Below are positions 32,748 to 43,700 of a DNA stretch of 64,000 nt, piece after piece (position 1 is the stretch's first letter; each line of letters starts with the position of its first letter). The notes under the pieces are model-generated. The model was not told the DNA's origin. It searched no databases and saw only the letters and a list, made by a program, of their open reading frames with translations. The DNA comes from Anomaloglossus baeobatrachus (lineage: Eukaryota > Chordata > Amphibia > Anura > Aromobatidae), in the NCBI RefSeq assembly GCF_048569485.1, contig NC_134353.1, positions 530,193,008 through 530,257,007 of the forward strand. Direction: 5' to 3'. The position numbers and the translations under genes were made by a program.

Positions 32748-33051
32748 AGGGAATCTGTCAGTGGGTGTTTGCTACCTCATCTGAGAGCAGCATAATAGAG
32801 ACCCAAATACTAACATGTCACTTACTGAGCTGTTTATTTTGATTAAAATCTGTTTTCTCTGCTGCAGTTGTACAGAGCTCATAAATATACTGGAATACAA
32901 GGCAGCATGCCAAATAGTAATCTAATGCTATACTGCTGATCAATGTTATCCAAACTACTCAGCAGTCCAGTAAGTCCTAAACCACTGGAATCAGGATCGC
33001 TGCCCCTACATTATGCTGATCTCAGATCAGGTAACAAAATGATGTTCCCTT
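32748..33051. mobile_element. TTAA-flanked MITE
   Basis: Starts AGGGAATCTGTCAG and ends GTTCCCTT, with TTAA at 32744-32747 and 33052-33055. About 300 bases, non-coding, related at its ends to the MITE at 19151. 32116-32743 before it is intergenic and shows no gene. Confidence 0.65.
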
Positions 33052-33245
33052 TTAACATTTGCCTGGTTATAAGGGAAGATCTCCCCTTTGTCCATACTCG
33101 TAGAGAGTAAGTTTATAGCATGTCTTCCAAATGACATCCTAGCTTGCATGCAAAGCCATAAGTGTAAATATCTTTTCATAAATATTAATACTTTACCAAA
33201 AGTGAATTGTGCAGTCCTTTCATATACTGCATCTCTTAAATTTAA

Positions 33246-33590
33246 AGAGAACCTGTCAGGTGCAATATGCACCCATAAGCATAATGCTAATGAATGTGCA
33301 GTGTCAGAGGATGATTTCACTCACCTCTGTTGCCATTGTCACTGGACCCTGGAGTTTGGGTCATGCGCATTACTTCAGTTTGAAGCCAGGACACGTACAC
33401 CTGGCTTCATAGTGCGCATGACTGGAACTCCGGGCTCATGCGCATGCAGCGGCAGAGAGGTGAGTGAGATCATGCTGTGACACTGGACATTCAGGGTCGA
33501 ACTAACATGCTAATGGAGCAGATAAGCCATGGGAACTAACTTCCAGGGGACTAGTGCCCTTGCTCATTAGCATAGGATTTCTAAAGATTT
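33246..33590. repeat. Partial TTAA-type MITE
   Basis: Begins AGAGAACCTGTCAGGTGCAA after a TTAA (33242-33245), contains GCTAATGAATGTGCAG and TGCTCATTAGCATAGG, and loses its right end where the DIRS element begins at about 33593. Confidence 0.5.
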
Positions 33591-34699
33591 TATTTTTCCA
33601 GCACCCATGATGGCACCACGAGAGAGGGGATCCACCCTTCAAGGACAAGAAACTTCCAGAATAAAAAGGGGCGGCACCTATCCTCGCATCAGTTGGTTTC
33701 CTGGCCTTAAACAGGGATTCACTAGATCCAGGATGGTCTTGATGGACCGAAGATTGAAGTCCAGCGCCCGGCCGTCTCTAGCAGCGGCACGTGTCCTGCT
33801 GTGATCGGCCGAGGTGCTGTGGAGCTGCCGCAGTGAACCCACGGGGGTCAGGCCTGCGTGCGGCACACCATACTCCGGTGACACCAGGACGGATTCCAGG
33901 TGTGGGGACATGGTGTGGAGCCTGCGAGGACCAGGTAAAGGCCAGTCGACCGCAGTGCTCTCCCGCCGCAGCAAACCCATGGGGGTTCTGTCTGCGCGGG
34001 GGTCCGTCGTCTCTCACACTCACTCCTTACCATGTAGCGCCAGGGGTCAGGATGGAGGTGGCTGCTGCTGCGCTTCCCTGCGGTGACATCCTCACGGCTG
34101 CAGGCACTGGCGCTTCCGGCTTTCAGAGCGCCATGTTGTGTGGGGCAGGCTGGGGTGTCCAGGCAGTGCGCATATGCAGTGCGTTGGACACGAGGTAGGA
34201 CGTCATATCCCGGAAATAGAAGGGAGGGGTTGCCAGTTTTTTTTTGGTTAAAAAAAGAGCGGCAATCTTTCTCAATGGTGTCTATGCTCAGTACCATACT
34301 GACAAGCGGTCGGCTGTGTCTCCTTTGCCTCCCTCCTCTCCAAAGCCTACCTCTGATCCAGATACTGCCTCCCAGAAGCGGCAGTAGAGAGGTAGCCGGG
34401 ATGGCAGTGTCACCGGCTCTGGAGCCAAGTGTGGGATGACTGAGGATCGGTCCTGCAAGCGGAAGGACCCTGGCACCCCTGACAGAAAAAGACCCTCTAA
34501 AGGAGGGAAGTCAGATGTTCCTGCTGACCCAGTATAGCATCTGTGGGTGAGTGATGGCTCCTGATTACCGCTTCTAAACGACAGTTGTCTTCTCTGTGTT
34601 TTTCCTAGGATCCTGATAGACCTAAGAAATGTCAATCCAAGTCTAGGCATAATGAACGTGCCTTGTGCAGTAAGGAATTAGCCGGTTCCTGGACTAAGA

Positions 34700-36370
34700 G
34701 GCTGTGCAGGGGCTGCATTCAGCAGACTGTCAGAGGAACAGCCGGGATTTACCTCCGATCTCCATTCCATCATACGGGAAGAGGTCAGGGATTCCCTCAA
34801 ATCCCTGTCTGGGGCACAGAGCTCTGGGGCTTCTAAACCCCCTTCGCTTACCCACGAGGATTCTGATGGGGAATGTGATTTCCCCTGGCTCTACTTCCCG
34901 CTCCTCTTCAGATAGCGACTCAGGAGGTCAACAGTGCTTCCCGATCGAAAATATGAAGAAATTGGTAAAGGCGGTACAAACCACTATGGGCATCCCAGAT
35001 GAGAAACCTGAAAAATCTATACAGGATCGGATGTTCGGGGGCATGGAGCAGAAAAAACGGCGCTCCTTCCCAGTGGTGGATAGAGTACAAGCTTTAATTA
35101 CCAGGGAATGGAAGAAGCCTGATAAGCGTTCCCTTCCAGGCGCCTTTAAAAGGAAATATCCGTTTGAGGAGGACTCCTGCTCCACCTGGGATAAGGCTCC
35201 AAAATTGGATGTTGCGGTCGCTAAGGCGTCTAGAAAATTTGCCTTACCATTTGAGGACATGGGTTCATTGAAAGACCCTTTGGATAAAAAGGCGGATCAC
35301 TTCCTGAAGAATACCTGGGAAGCTTTTGCTGGAGGACTGAGACCCGCCATTGCTGCTACGTGTACGGCTAGATCCCTGGCTATATGGATAGATGAACTGG
35401 AAGACCAGTTTAGATCAAGGGCACCTAAGGAAGAGATTGCTTCCTCTCTCTCCAAATTACGAGGAGCGGCGGCCTTCCTTGCGGACGCCTCGGCGGGCTC
35501 CACTAAGTCGGCGTCCCTCTCCAATGCGGCTAGAAGAGCTCTTTGGTTGAAATGCTGCGATGCTGCGATGTCGCACGCGATAGTGCCCGCCCCCGTCGCA
35601 GGTACGATATCGTGTGATAGCTGGCGTAGCGAAAACTATCGCTACGCCAGCTTCACACGCGCTCACCTGCCCTGCGACCGTCGCTCTGGCCGGCGACCCG
35701 CCTCATTCCTAAGGGGGCGGGTCGTGCGGCGTCACAGCGACGTCACACGGCAGGCGGCCAATAGGAGCGGAGGGGCGGAGATGAGCAGGATGTAAACATC
35801 CTGCCCAGCTCCTTCCTTCCGCATATCCTACGGAAGCCGCAGTGACGCCGGTAGGAGATGTTCCTCGCTCCTGCGGCTTCACACACAGCGATGTGTGCTG
35901 CCGCAGGAGCGAGGAACAACATCGCACCTGTCGCTGCACCGGCATTATGGAAATGTCGGAGGCTGCAGCGATGATACGATTACGACGATTTTGCGTTCGT
36001 TAATCGTATCATCCAGGCTTTACACACTACGATATCGCATGCGATGCCGGATGTGCGTTACTTTCAATTTGACCCCACCGACATCGCACCTGCGATGTCG
36101 TAGTGTGCAAAGCCGCCCTAAGTCTAAACTTTGCAATATCCCTTGTGAGGGGGAGTATCTGTTTGGGCCGGTCCTGGATGACATCCTGGAGAAGGTTAGC
36201 GACAAGAAAAGTGGCTTTCCCTTTCCGTCATCAAGGCGGTCCTTTCGGAAGAAGCCAGTTCGCCGTAATACCCAGCCAAGGGATCGGAATACCTGGTCCG
36301 ATAGAAAGAAACCGGGAAAGGGGTTCATGTTCAAGGGGCCCTCAAAAGATCAGCATAAGTCATCCAAGTG
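34700..36370 (+). other. DIRS-2 gag region (fossil part, MITE inside)
   Basis: Contains DKRSLPGAFKRKYPFEED, PKLDVAVAKASRKFALPFED and LRPAIAATCTARSLAIW-type helical sequence parallel to the gag ORF at 4040-5530, and a basic C-terminal tail near 36250-36370. A MITE occupies about 35551-36120. Confidence 0.65.
35551..36120. mobile_element. MITE family B inside DIRS-2
   Basis: A GC-rich block full of GATGTCG/CGACATC words; the right end reads CGATGTCGTAGTGTGCAAAG. Interior words such as GGGCGGGTCGTGCGGCGTCA are typical of a frog MITE family I recognise by pattern but cannot name. The left end looks shortened. No coding capacity. Confidence 0.65.
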
Positions 36371-36399
36371 ACTCGCTTTTCCAGGTCGGAGGGAGACTC

Positions 36400-37851
36400 T
36401 CTCAGTTCCTTCCGGCTTGGGAAAGGATTTCATCCAGTTCATGGATCCTGGGCCTAATAAAATCAGGCCTCCGGCTCCCCTTCCATCACCCTCCTCCTCA
36501 ACGATTCCTGGTTACCCCTCTACGTCGTTCTCCTGCGGAACAGCTGGCTTTGGAAGCAGAGATCCAACACCTCCTCTTCAAGGAGGTTCTGATGCAAGTT
36601 CCCACACAAGAACAAGGGGACGGATTCCACTCCACCCTCTTTCTGGTGAGAAAGCCTGACGGGTCCTATCGCACCATCATAAACCTGAAAACCCTTAACC
36701 AGTTCCTTCACATCGACAGCTTCAAGATGGAGTCCGTGAGGTCCATTGTGAAATATCTGTATCCCCAATGTCACATGGCAGTCATAGACTTAAGCGATGC
36801 ATACTATCATGTCCCGATCCACTCTCTCTTCCAATGCTTCCTCAGAGTAGCCATACACATGGGCAGTCGGGTCTGCCATTTTCAATACAAAGCTCTCCCC
36901 TTCGGTCTGGTCATCGCCCCAAGAATATTTACAAAGCTAATATCGGAAGTATCCGCATATCTGCGTCAGAGGGAAGTCCTTCTAATTCCTTATCTGGACG
37001 ACTTCTTGATTGTGGGCACCTCAGCCCGCCATTGTGCAGCTCTTCTGCGGCAGGTGCAAGCCTCCCTGCGGGAGTTGGGCTGGTTGATCAACACAGAAAA
37101 GTCCAGGTTAATCCCATCCAAGGTTCAGCTGTTTCTGGGACTCACTTGAGACTCAAACACTCAGATGTGTCATCTACCACATTCCAAGGTGAAGCCCTCC
37201 AGTCCCAGATAGACCGGACTCTGCGGTGCAAGTGCATGTCTCTCAGGGGTGCGATGTCCCTTCTGGGCTCCCTCACTTCGGCCATCCCGGCTGTCCGATG
37301 GGCTCAGTCACACACCCGGGTCCGGCAGTGGAACGTCTTGCAGCATCAGACCACTCATGGGGATCATCTGGACAGTCTCATAGTTCTCGGCCTCACACGC
37401 TCCAGTCCCTCTATTGGTGGCTGGATCCTGTCAACTTGGAAAGGGGGGTGCCTTGGCTGGTACGAGAGCCAGTGGTGTGGTGACCACCGATGCCAGCCTC
37501 TACGGTTGGGGTGCACATTTGGACACTCAGTTCATTCAGGGGCGATGGTCTGGAGGAGAAGCTCAAAGTTCCTTGAATACAAGGGAATTGCTGGCGGTGG
37601 AAAAGGTGTTAGGTCGTTTCCTGCCATCATTGATGGGTCGCCCTGTGAAAATCTTGATAGACAACCAGGCGACAGTGGCGTATCTCAACCACCAGGGGGG
37701 TACTCGCTCCAGGCATCTTATGTCCATCACAAGCAGAATCATGTCTCTGGCAGAGGCTCACCTAGACTCCCTATCGGCAGTGCACATCCGAGGGAAGGAG
37801 AACATTATGGCGGATTTTCTCAGTCACAACTGGTTTCACCAAGGCGAATAA
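36400..37851 (+). other. DIRS-2 RT / RNase H region (fossil part)
   Basis: Reverse transcriptase motifs FLVRKPDGSYRTIINLK, LPFGLVIAPRIFTK and YLDDFLIV, then RNase H motifs VVTTDASLYGWGAHL and IDNQATVAYLNHQGG. Homologous to 2143-4290. Confidence 0.8.
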
Positions 37852-37985
37852 TCTTTAAATCAGTCCGCTTTCACCAGGATAATGTGACGCCCCGGAGATG
37901 TGGGGGGTACCCGAGATAGATCTATTTGGGACCAGAACCAACAGGAAGGTTCCCAAATTCTGTTCCCTGGATGTGAGGGATCGTC

Positions 37986-38491
37986 TGTGAAGATGTAATT
38001 TACCCTCTCACTGTATATGCTGTACAGATTCCTATTTCAAGCTGGGTTCATTGTCTTATTTGAACTACTTCTGTGTACATTTCTATTGTTGTAGGTAATC
38101 ACCCCCTAAAATGCAAGGTTATATCCTCTTGAGGCACTTCCATCCCTGGGAGTAGGGGGAGGTGGGCCTAGAGTCCACTAGTGTAAACTCTGCTTACCTG
38201 GGAGATTCAGTCAGAGTGAGCTGAAACTTGAAGGGAGCAGGAGCTCCAGCCTGTGTGGCTGTGGACACAGACGGAGCTAGGCCTGTGTGGCGGCCCGTGG
38301 GATTGTGTGGAACTCTTTGGACTACTGTAAGGACGATTGCTTTGTAATCCGGTCCGAGGATTGTCGGGAAGGGCCCCCGAATCTGTTTTACGTGGACTTA
38401 TCGTGTGCTGTTCCAGTGTTCTTGTGAATAAACCTGTTGGATCGTTCCTCGGCCTGTTGTCTCTCCTTGCTCTGCTGTACACCCCGTCACA
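37986..38491 (+). repeat. 5' LTR of the gag-protease element
   Basis: TGTGAAGATG...CCCGTCACA, 506 bases. Confidence 0.9.
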
Positions 38492-38526
38492 AACTGGTTG
38501 GCAGCGCTGGGATCAGAGCAGAAGGA

Positions 38527-40323
38527 ATGGAGGACAATGGCTCAACATCAGGAACCAGCACTGCAGAGTACAAGACCTGGACTTTGGGGAGCCTGCAATC
38601 AAAGGCCCGTGAAGTAGGAGTTCGTTTCAAAGGACTCTCCAAGGAGCAGCTGATTGAGGCGCTAGAAGGAGTCTGTTCGCAAAATGACGTGGAGGAAGGA
38701 TCCTCACAGCAAAGGGAGGAAAGACGGGAGCTGGAGGTAAATACCCAAAAAAGTCAATGGATTGTGTGGTATGAAGAGGAGATGGCACTGCTTGGAGATG
38801 AGGTCACCATTGAATATAAGATGGATGCTATTCGCAGAGCTCAAGAGAGGGCATTGCTGGAGAGGAGATTTGCTGTGGAAGCAGCTAGAGGCTCCAGACA
38901 AACTTTAACCACAGCACCAACTATGAGGGAATTCTCCAGAGTGTCCCGCAAGGACTTTAAGCCATTTAATGAAGCTGCAGGTGACATTGAGGGCTTCTTT
39001 CAGGACTTTGAGCATCAGTGCCGATTAATGGAAGTCCCAGAAAGAGAGCGAGTCAGACACCTGGTGGGCCTCTTGGAGGGTGGAGCTGCCGACGCCTATA
39101 GAGCTATGGACCCTCAGTGGAATTGTGAGTATGGGGAGATAAAACAGACCATTCTGGAACATTATGCCGTGACCCCAGATACTTATAGGACTAAGTTCCG
39201 TACATTAGCCTGTGATGGAGAAGTGTCTTTCAAGATGTTTGCCCACAGACTGAAACAAGTGTGCCATCGCTGGCTGGAGGGAGAGGGAGCCTTAACTTGG
39301 CAGACCTTCCTCCAGGTCATCTTAAAAGAACAATTCTTTGCCCAGTGCCCCGCTGAGATCCGGGAATGGGTGCGTGAGAGAAAACCAGCGACAGTGGAGG
39401 AAGCTGCTGCTCTCGCTGATGAGGTGCTCACTATCAAGCCTCAGTGGAGGGTTTTGTTGGAGGATGGAGAGACGCCTAACAGCTCCACAACACCGGATGC
39501 CCCCAGCTATTCTGCCCCCATTGTTCCCCGTTCCTCTAAGCCACCACATGTTGATACCCGTGTTAATGTGCCTTCAGTTGCTTCTACTGCACTTTCTGGA
39601 ATACGCCGGGGAGAGGAAGTAACAGAGCGCAGGTGTTATGTTTGTAGGCATCCCGGGCATTTGCAGGCCTCATGCCCAGCCAGCCCATGGAGGAATCATC
39701 CTCAAACCCCTACAGCACCTTCAGGTGGGAGTCGGCCTCCAAGTTCCCCTACCCCTTACCCAAGAGGACGCCTTGGATGGAGGGAGACCCAGCTCAGATG
39801 CTATCAATGTGGACAGCCAGGGCATCGGCAAGTCTCCTGCCCAGCTGTTCAAATGAGGACTGATCCTGCGCCTAATCGGATTGTTAATTATTTACAGCCC
39901 AGCGCCATGGAGGAAGATGTGGCACCGCTATGTGAGGACTGGCCTAGTGACTCAGCCCCCCATGTTGCACCACCAGGAGTTTACGGGGTGCGACCTGCAG
40001 TTATGACGACTTCTGCTCATCGAGGTAAGCACTTGCAGGAGGTTGTGCTGGATGGACAGAGACTTGTTGGATTTTGTGACTCGGGTGCTTTCCTCACACT
40101 GGCTGATCCCCGAGTGGTTCGGCCTGAGGCAATCCATAGAGGACCTGGGATTGTCATTGAACTGGCTGGTGGACAATGGAGGACTATTCCCACAGCCACT
40201 GTGGATCTGAGCTTTGGTTTTGGGGTCAGGCGATGTGTGGTTGGGGTGATGGGTGGTCTGCCTGCAGCTGTTCTCCTGGGCAATGATGTGGGAGAGCTAC
40301 GATGCCAATTCGTGGCTGCATGA
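38527..40323 (+). CDS. Gag-protease polyprotein (fossil element part)
   Basis: 598 residues from the ATG at 38527 (MEDNGSTSGT); the frame is also open upstream into the LTR. Regions: a SAP-like segment (LGSLQSKAREVGVRFKGLSK), a charged helical stretch, a SCAN-like capsid domain (FQDFEHQCRLMEVPERERVR, LVGLLEGGAADAYRAM, CPAEIREWVRERKP), two CCHC knuckles (CYVCRHPGHLQASC, CYQCGQPGHRQVSC) and a retropepsin-like domain with the DSG triad variant (FCDSGAFLTLADP) and AAVLLGNDVGEL. SCAN domains of vertebrate zinc-finger genes derive from Gmr1-like Gag, which supports the family. No RT follows. Confidence 0.8.
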   Translation: MEDNGSTSGTSTAEYKTWTLGSLQSKAREVGVRFKGLSKEQLIEALEGVCSQNDVEEGSSQQREERRELEVNTQKSQWIVWYEEEMALLGDEVTIEYKMDAIRRAQERALLERRFAVEAARGSRQTLTTAPTMREFSRVSRKDFKPFNEAAGDIEGFFQDFEHQCRLMEVPERERVRHLVGLLEGGAADAYRAMDPQWNCEYGEIKQTILEHYAVTPDTYRTKFRTLACDGEVSFKMFAHRLKQVCHRWLEGEGALTWQTFLQVILKEQFFAQCPAEIREWVRERKPATVEEAAALADEVLTIKPQWRVLLEDGETPNSSTTPDAPSYSAPIVPRSSKPPHVDTRVNVPSVASTALSGIRRGEEVTERRCYVCRHPGHLQASCPASPWRNHPQTPTAPSGGSRPPSSPTPYPRGRLGWRETQLRCYQCGQPGHRQVSCPAVQMRTDPAPNRIVNYLQPSAMEEDVAPLCEDWPSDSAPHVAPPGVYGVRPAVMTTSAHRGKHLQEVVLDGQRLVGFCDSGAFLTLADPRVVRPEAIHRGPGIVIELAGGQWRTIPTATVDLSFGFGVRRCVVGVMGGLPAAVLLGNDVGELRCQFVAA

Positions 40324-40414
40324 AGCCACATGTAAGTAACGCTCTGCCTGTGTGTACTTAACCAGTGACCTGTAGAGGTCCCTAGTACGTACACAAGTTG
40401 GGAGGGGGAGGGAT

Positions 40415-40920
40415 TGTGAAGATGTAATTTACCCTCTCACTGTATATGCTGTACAGATTCCTATTTCAAGCTGGGTTCATTGTCTTATTTGAACTACTTC
40501 TGTGTACATTTCTATTGTTGTAGGTAATCACCCCCTAAAATGCAAGGTTATATCCTCTTGAGGCACTTCCATCCCTGGGAGTAGGGGGAGGTGGGCCTAG
40601 AGTCCACTAGTGTAAACTCTGCTTACCTGGGAGATTCAGTCAGAGTGAGCTGAAACTTGAAGGGAGCAGGAGCTCCAGCCTGTGTGGCTGTGGACACAGA
40701 CGGAGCTAGGCCTGTGTGGCGGCCCGTGGGATTGTGTGGAACTCTTTGGACTACTGTAAGGACGATTGCTTTGTAATCCGGTCCGAGGATTGTCGGGAAG
40801 GGCCCCCGAATCTGTTTTACGTGGACTTATCGTGTGCTGTTCCAGTGTTCTTGTGAATAAACCTGTTGGATCATTCCTCGGCCTGTTGTCTCTCCTTGCT
40901 CTGCTGTACACCCCGTCACA
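40415..40920 (+). repeat. 3' LTR of the gag-protease element
   Basis: Same length as the 5' LTR; one base difference noticed (GGATCGTTCC versus GGATCATTCC). Confidence 0.9.
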
Positions 40921-40921
40921 A

Positions 40922-42874
40922 ATCGTCCCCACTCAGTAGATGCCCTATTGCTCAGATGGGACTTCCACCTCGCATATGCCTTCCCTCCGATCGCCCTCCT
41001 TCCTGCGGTACTCAGGAAGATACGGGAGGATCAAGCAGCAGTGATTCTCATAGCCCCCTTTTGGCCAAAGAGACCTTGGTTTTATTGGCTGACCAACCTG
41101 TCCATAACCGATCCATGGGTTCTTCCGGACCTACCGGATCTCCTGTCCCAGGGTCCAGCCTTCCACCCACAGAACACCAGATTATATCTGACGGCGTGGT
41201 GCTTGAGAGGTCATTGTTAGGCAGCAAGGTGTTTTCTCCGGGTTTAATCACCTTGATGCAGTGTCGGAAGCCTGTCATGTGCCAAATGTGCCCATATATC
41301 TATGGGCACATTTGGAACAGATTCTTGGCCTCCACGGGTGCAGATCCTGCTAAGCTGGCCCCTGTCTCAGTTATCTTAGAACTCCTCCAAAGGGGTTGGG
41401 AACTGGGTCTGTCGGTTAGTACCCTAAGGCCCATTTCACACGTCAGTGAAAAACAGTGATGTTTTTCACTGGCGTGTAAAACACGCACATGTCCCTGCGT
41501 GTGCCGTGATTCACGGCACATGTGGGTTGTCTAAGTGCAATCCGTGCTCTGTTCTCCGTGGCCCGTGATTGCACTTAGAAAACAACTCACCTGTGCGCGC
41601 TCCCGCTGTCCATGGTGCTGATTGCTCCCGCGGTGCAGCATCCGGCCGGCGCTGACCCCCGCAGCAGCTGCTTCCGGGTCGGCTGTGTCGCGCATAATGA
41701 ATATGCGTGACAATAATGAGCCGGCTCAGAAGCAGCAGGGAGAACGGGCTGCAGAGGACATCGCTGGATGCCGGGTGAGTTAAAATGTTTTTTATTTTAA
41801 AAGCACGTTTTTTTCTGGCACGTGTTTCACGGACCACACCACTGCGTGGTCCGTGGGACATCAGTGATGCCAGAAAAAAATGGACATGTCTCCGTGCGGC
41901 AATCACGCACACGCGGGTACGCTGCACGGAGACACGTGCAGTGATAAATCACTGACGTGTGAGCAGACCCATTCATTATAATGGGTCTGCGTATGTCAGT
42001 GATTCTGGTACGTTTTAAAAAAAGCACAAACGTCCCAGAATCACTGACGTGTGAAAGGGGCCTTAAAGTGCAAGTTTCCGCGTTGAGTGCCTTGTATAAC
42101 CATGCCCTGGCTGGAGATCCCTGGGTGTCTAGGTTCATTGGAGCCTGTGCTAGGTCTAAACCTCGGTGCAGCATACCCCTACCATCCTGATACCTTAACT
42201 TAGTCCTCTCGGCCTTAACACAGCCCCCGTTTGAGCCCTTAGATTTCATCTCCCTCAAACATATGTCCCAAAAAACGATTCTCCTGGTCGCCCTCACTTC
42301 AGCCCGTAGGGTTAGTGACCTTCAGGCCTTATCCATTTCTCCTCCGTATACCCAGTTTTTTGACGATAGAGTGGTTTTAAGAACTGACCCCGCCTATTTG
42401 CCGAAGGTGCATTCTCACTTCCATAGGTCCCAAGAGATAATGCTCCCTTATTTTTATGACAACCCTTCTACTCCGGAGGAGATAGGATGGCACTGCCTGG
42501 ATGTTAGGCGTTGTCTTCAGCATTATCTGTTGGTCACTTCAGAATGGAGGAAGAATAAGTCTCTGTTTGTGGTCTTCCAGGGTTGTAGGAAGGGGCTTAA
42601 GGCTTCCAAGTCTATCTTGGCCAGGTGGATCAGGGATGCCATCTCCATTGCTTACACAGTCAGGGGTGAAGCCGTACCTCCTGGTCTGAATGCGCACTCC
42701 ACACGAGCGATGGCATCTTCCTGGGCTGAGAGATCAAAGGTCTCCATCGAGCAAATATGTAAGGCAGCAACCTGGTCTTCTCCTTTTTTAATCACTATTG
42801 CCTATTGCCTTGATTTGCCATTCACCGACATCACCTTTGGGAGACGCGTTCTGCAGACTGTTGTCCCTCCCTAA
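40922..42874 (+). other. DIRS-2 3' coding region with tyrosine recombinase (fossil part)
   Basis: The first part (FPPIALLPAVLRKIRED) matches the tail of the other DIRS RT gene. The recombinase follows, with SARRVSDLQAL (first Arg), HSTRAMASSW (HxxR) and a C-terminal GRRVLQTVV block matching the first DIRS. The MITE at 41428-42062 lies within it. Confidence 0.75.
41428..42062 (-). mobile_element. MITE family A, copy 2
   Basis: 635 bases, inverted relative to the copy at 9909-10515. Shared words include the CAGTGATTCTGGTACG-type end and the AAGTGCAATCCGTGCTC interior. It lies within the recombinase region of DIRS-2, so it moved after that element landed. Confidence 0.8.
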
Positions 42875-42891
42875 GTCTTCCTCTATGTAAT

Positions 42892-42970
42892 TCTCTCGTG
42901 GTGCCGTCATGGGTACTGGAAAAATAAGTAATTACTTACCGGTAATGTGTTTTTTCTGAACCCATGACGG
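42892..42970. repeat. DIRS-2 internal complementary region
   Basis: TCTCTCGTGGTGCCGTCATG is the complement of the left end at 33601-33625 with minor changes, joined to TTACTTACCGGTAAT and a second inverted copy of the terminal CCCATGACGGCACC. Same design as 951-1048. Confidence 0.7.
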
Positions 42971-43145
42971 CACCCTTACATTCCCTCCCTGCACTTAGGT
43001 GTTGATAGTTTACTTCCTTTTTCGCTCCTCTCCACTGGGCAGTTACGGTGGCGGGGTATGTCGTAATGATGTTCCTTTTTTCGGAGGTCCTGTCATGCTC
43101 GGTAATCAACTGATGCGGGGAGAGGTGCCGCCCCTTTTTTTTCTG

Positions 43146-43700
43146 TAAATATAAAAATAGTAACAAAAAGAGGATAATATCCTCCAAAAGTTACTATTAC
43201 TCACAGCAAGTTGGGCTGTAGTGTGTACATCGCCCAGGCCAAAAACTAGTGCTCTACCAGGATACAGCTAAACCCCCACTAAAGTGGAAGCATCACAGGT
43301 GCAGGAGAAGCAAATCACACACACACCTTCATGAAATGGAGGGGGGAGAATGCTAGACGATAAAACTGCACACTAGTGGCTTGCATAGAGCGCTGTACAC
43401 ACATGCAGATACCACAGTCACAAACCCGCAGCCTATTAGGTGATGCCCATACTATTAGATCAGGCGGGCTGGCAAGCCGTACCCCACCTGTGTATCACGA
43501 ACGGACAGACACTCTACAATGCAAGGCCCAACAGAAAGGGACCTGGCTGTATCCCGTACAAACAAAAAAATATGAGGTTTTTGTTGGTATTTATGTGCAT
43601 AAAACGTAAGCCTACAACCCTCGTCACGGGACCTCATGCTTGTAGGTCCCTACACTAAATATAAAAATAGCAACAAAAAGAGGATAAACTACAGGTAATT
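43146..43700 (+). repeat. Repeat E copy 2 with 30-base direct repeats
   Basis: The words TAAATATAAAAATAG and AACAAAAAGAGGATAA occur at about 43145-43177 and again at about 43658-43688, bracketing a 480-base unit that includes the repeat-E block CCTATTAGGTGATGCCCATA. It could be an old solo structure or a satellite-like duplication. No coding frame. Confidence 0.45.

Larger units (their letters stand above)
37986..40921 (+). mobile_element. Compact gag-protease LTR retrotransposon (Gmr1/SCAN-like Gag)
   Basis: LTRs 37986-38491 and 40415-40920 are both 506 bases and I see only one difference, so it is very young. ATCGT(C) flanks both sides. A primer-binding-like TGGTTGGCAGCG follows the 5' LTR, and a GGGAGGGGGAGGGA purine tract precedes the 3' LTR. 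The 1.9-kb interior holds one long intact frame and no RT, RNase H or integrase. It is a non-autonomous element that looks whole for its type. It sits inside the DIRS-2 element. Confidence 0.88.
33593..43145 (+). mobile_element. Second DIRS retrotransposon with three later insertions
   Basis: Coding is on the plus strand. The left inverted repeat begins about 33593 (GCACCCATGATGGCACC). The internal complementary region is at about 42892-42970 and the partial right inverted repeat (CAACTGATGCGGGGAGAGG) at about 43107-43145. Gag, RT/RNase H and tyrosine recombinase regions are in DIRS order and resemble the copy at 0.6-6.7 kb. It is broken by a MITE (about 35.55-36.12 kb), an LTR element (37986-40921) and a second MITE (41428-42062), plus several other breaks. 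It is older than all three insertions. Confidence 0.85.

Noticed and set aside
33607-34650. Several 60-150 codon frames in the DIRS-2 leader
   Set aside because: Short, overlapping on both strands, and no conserved motif; ordinary open stretches in GC-rich leader DNA.
36768-37919. 383-codon plus-strand frame over DIRS-2
   Set aside because: Shadow of the RT/RNase H region in a different frame; no independent domain.
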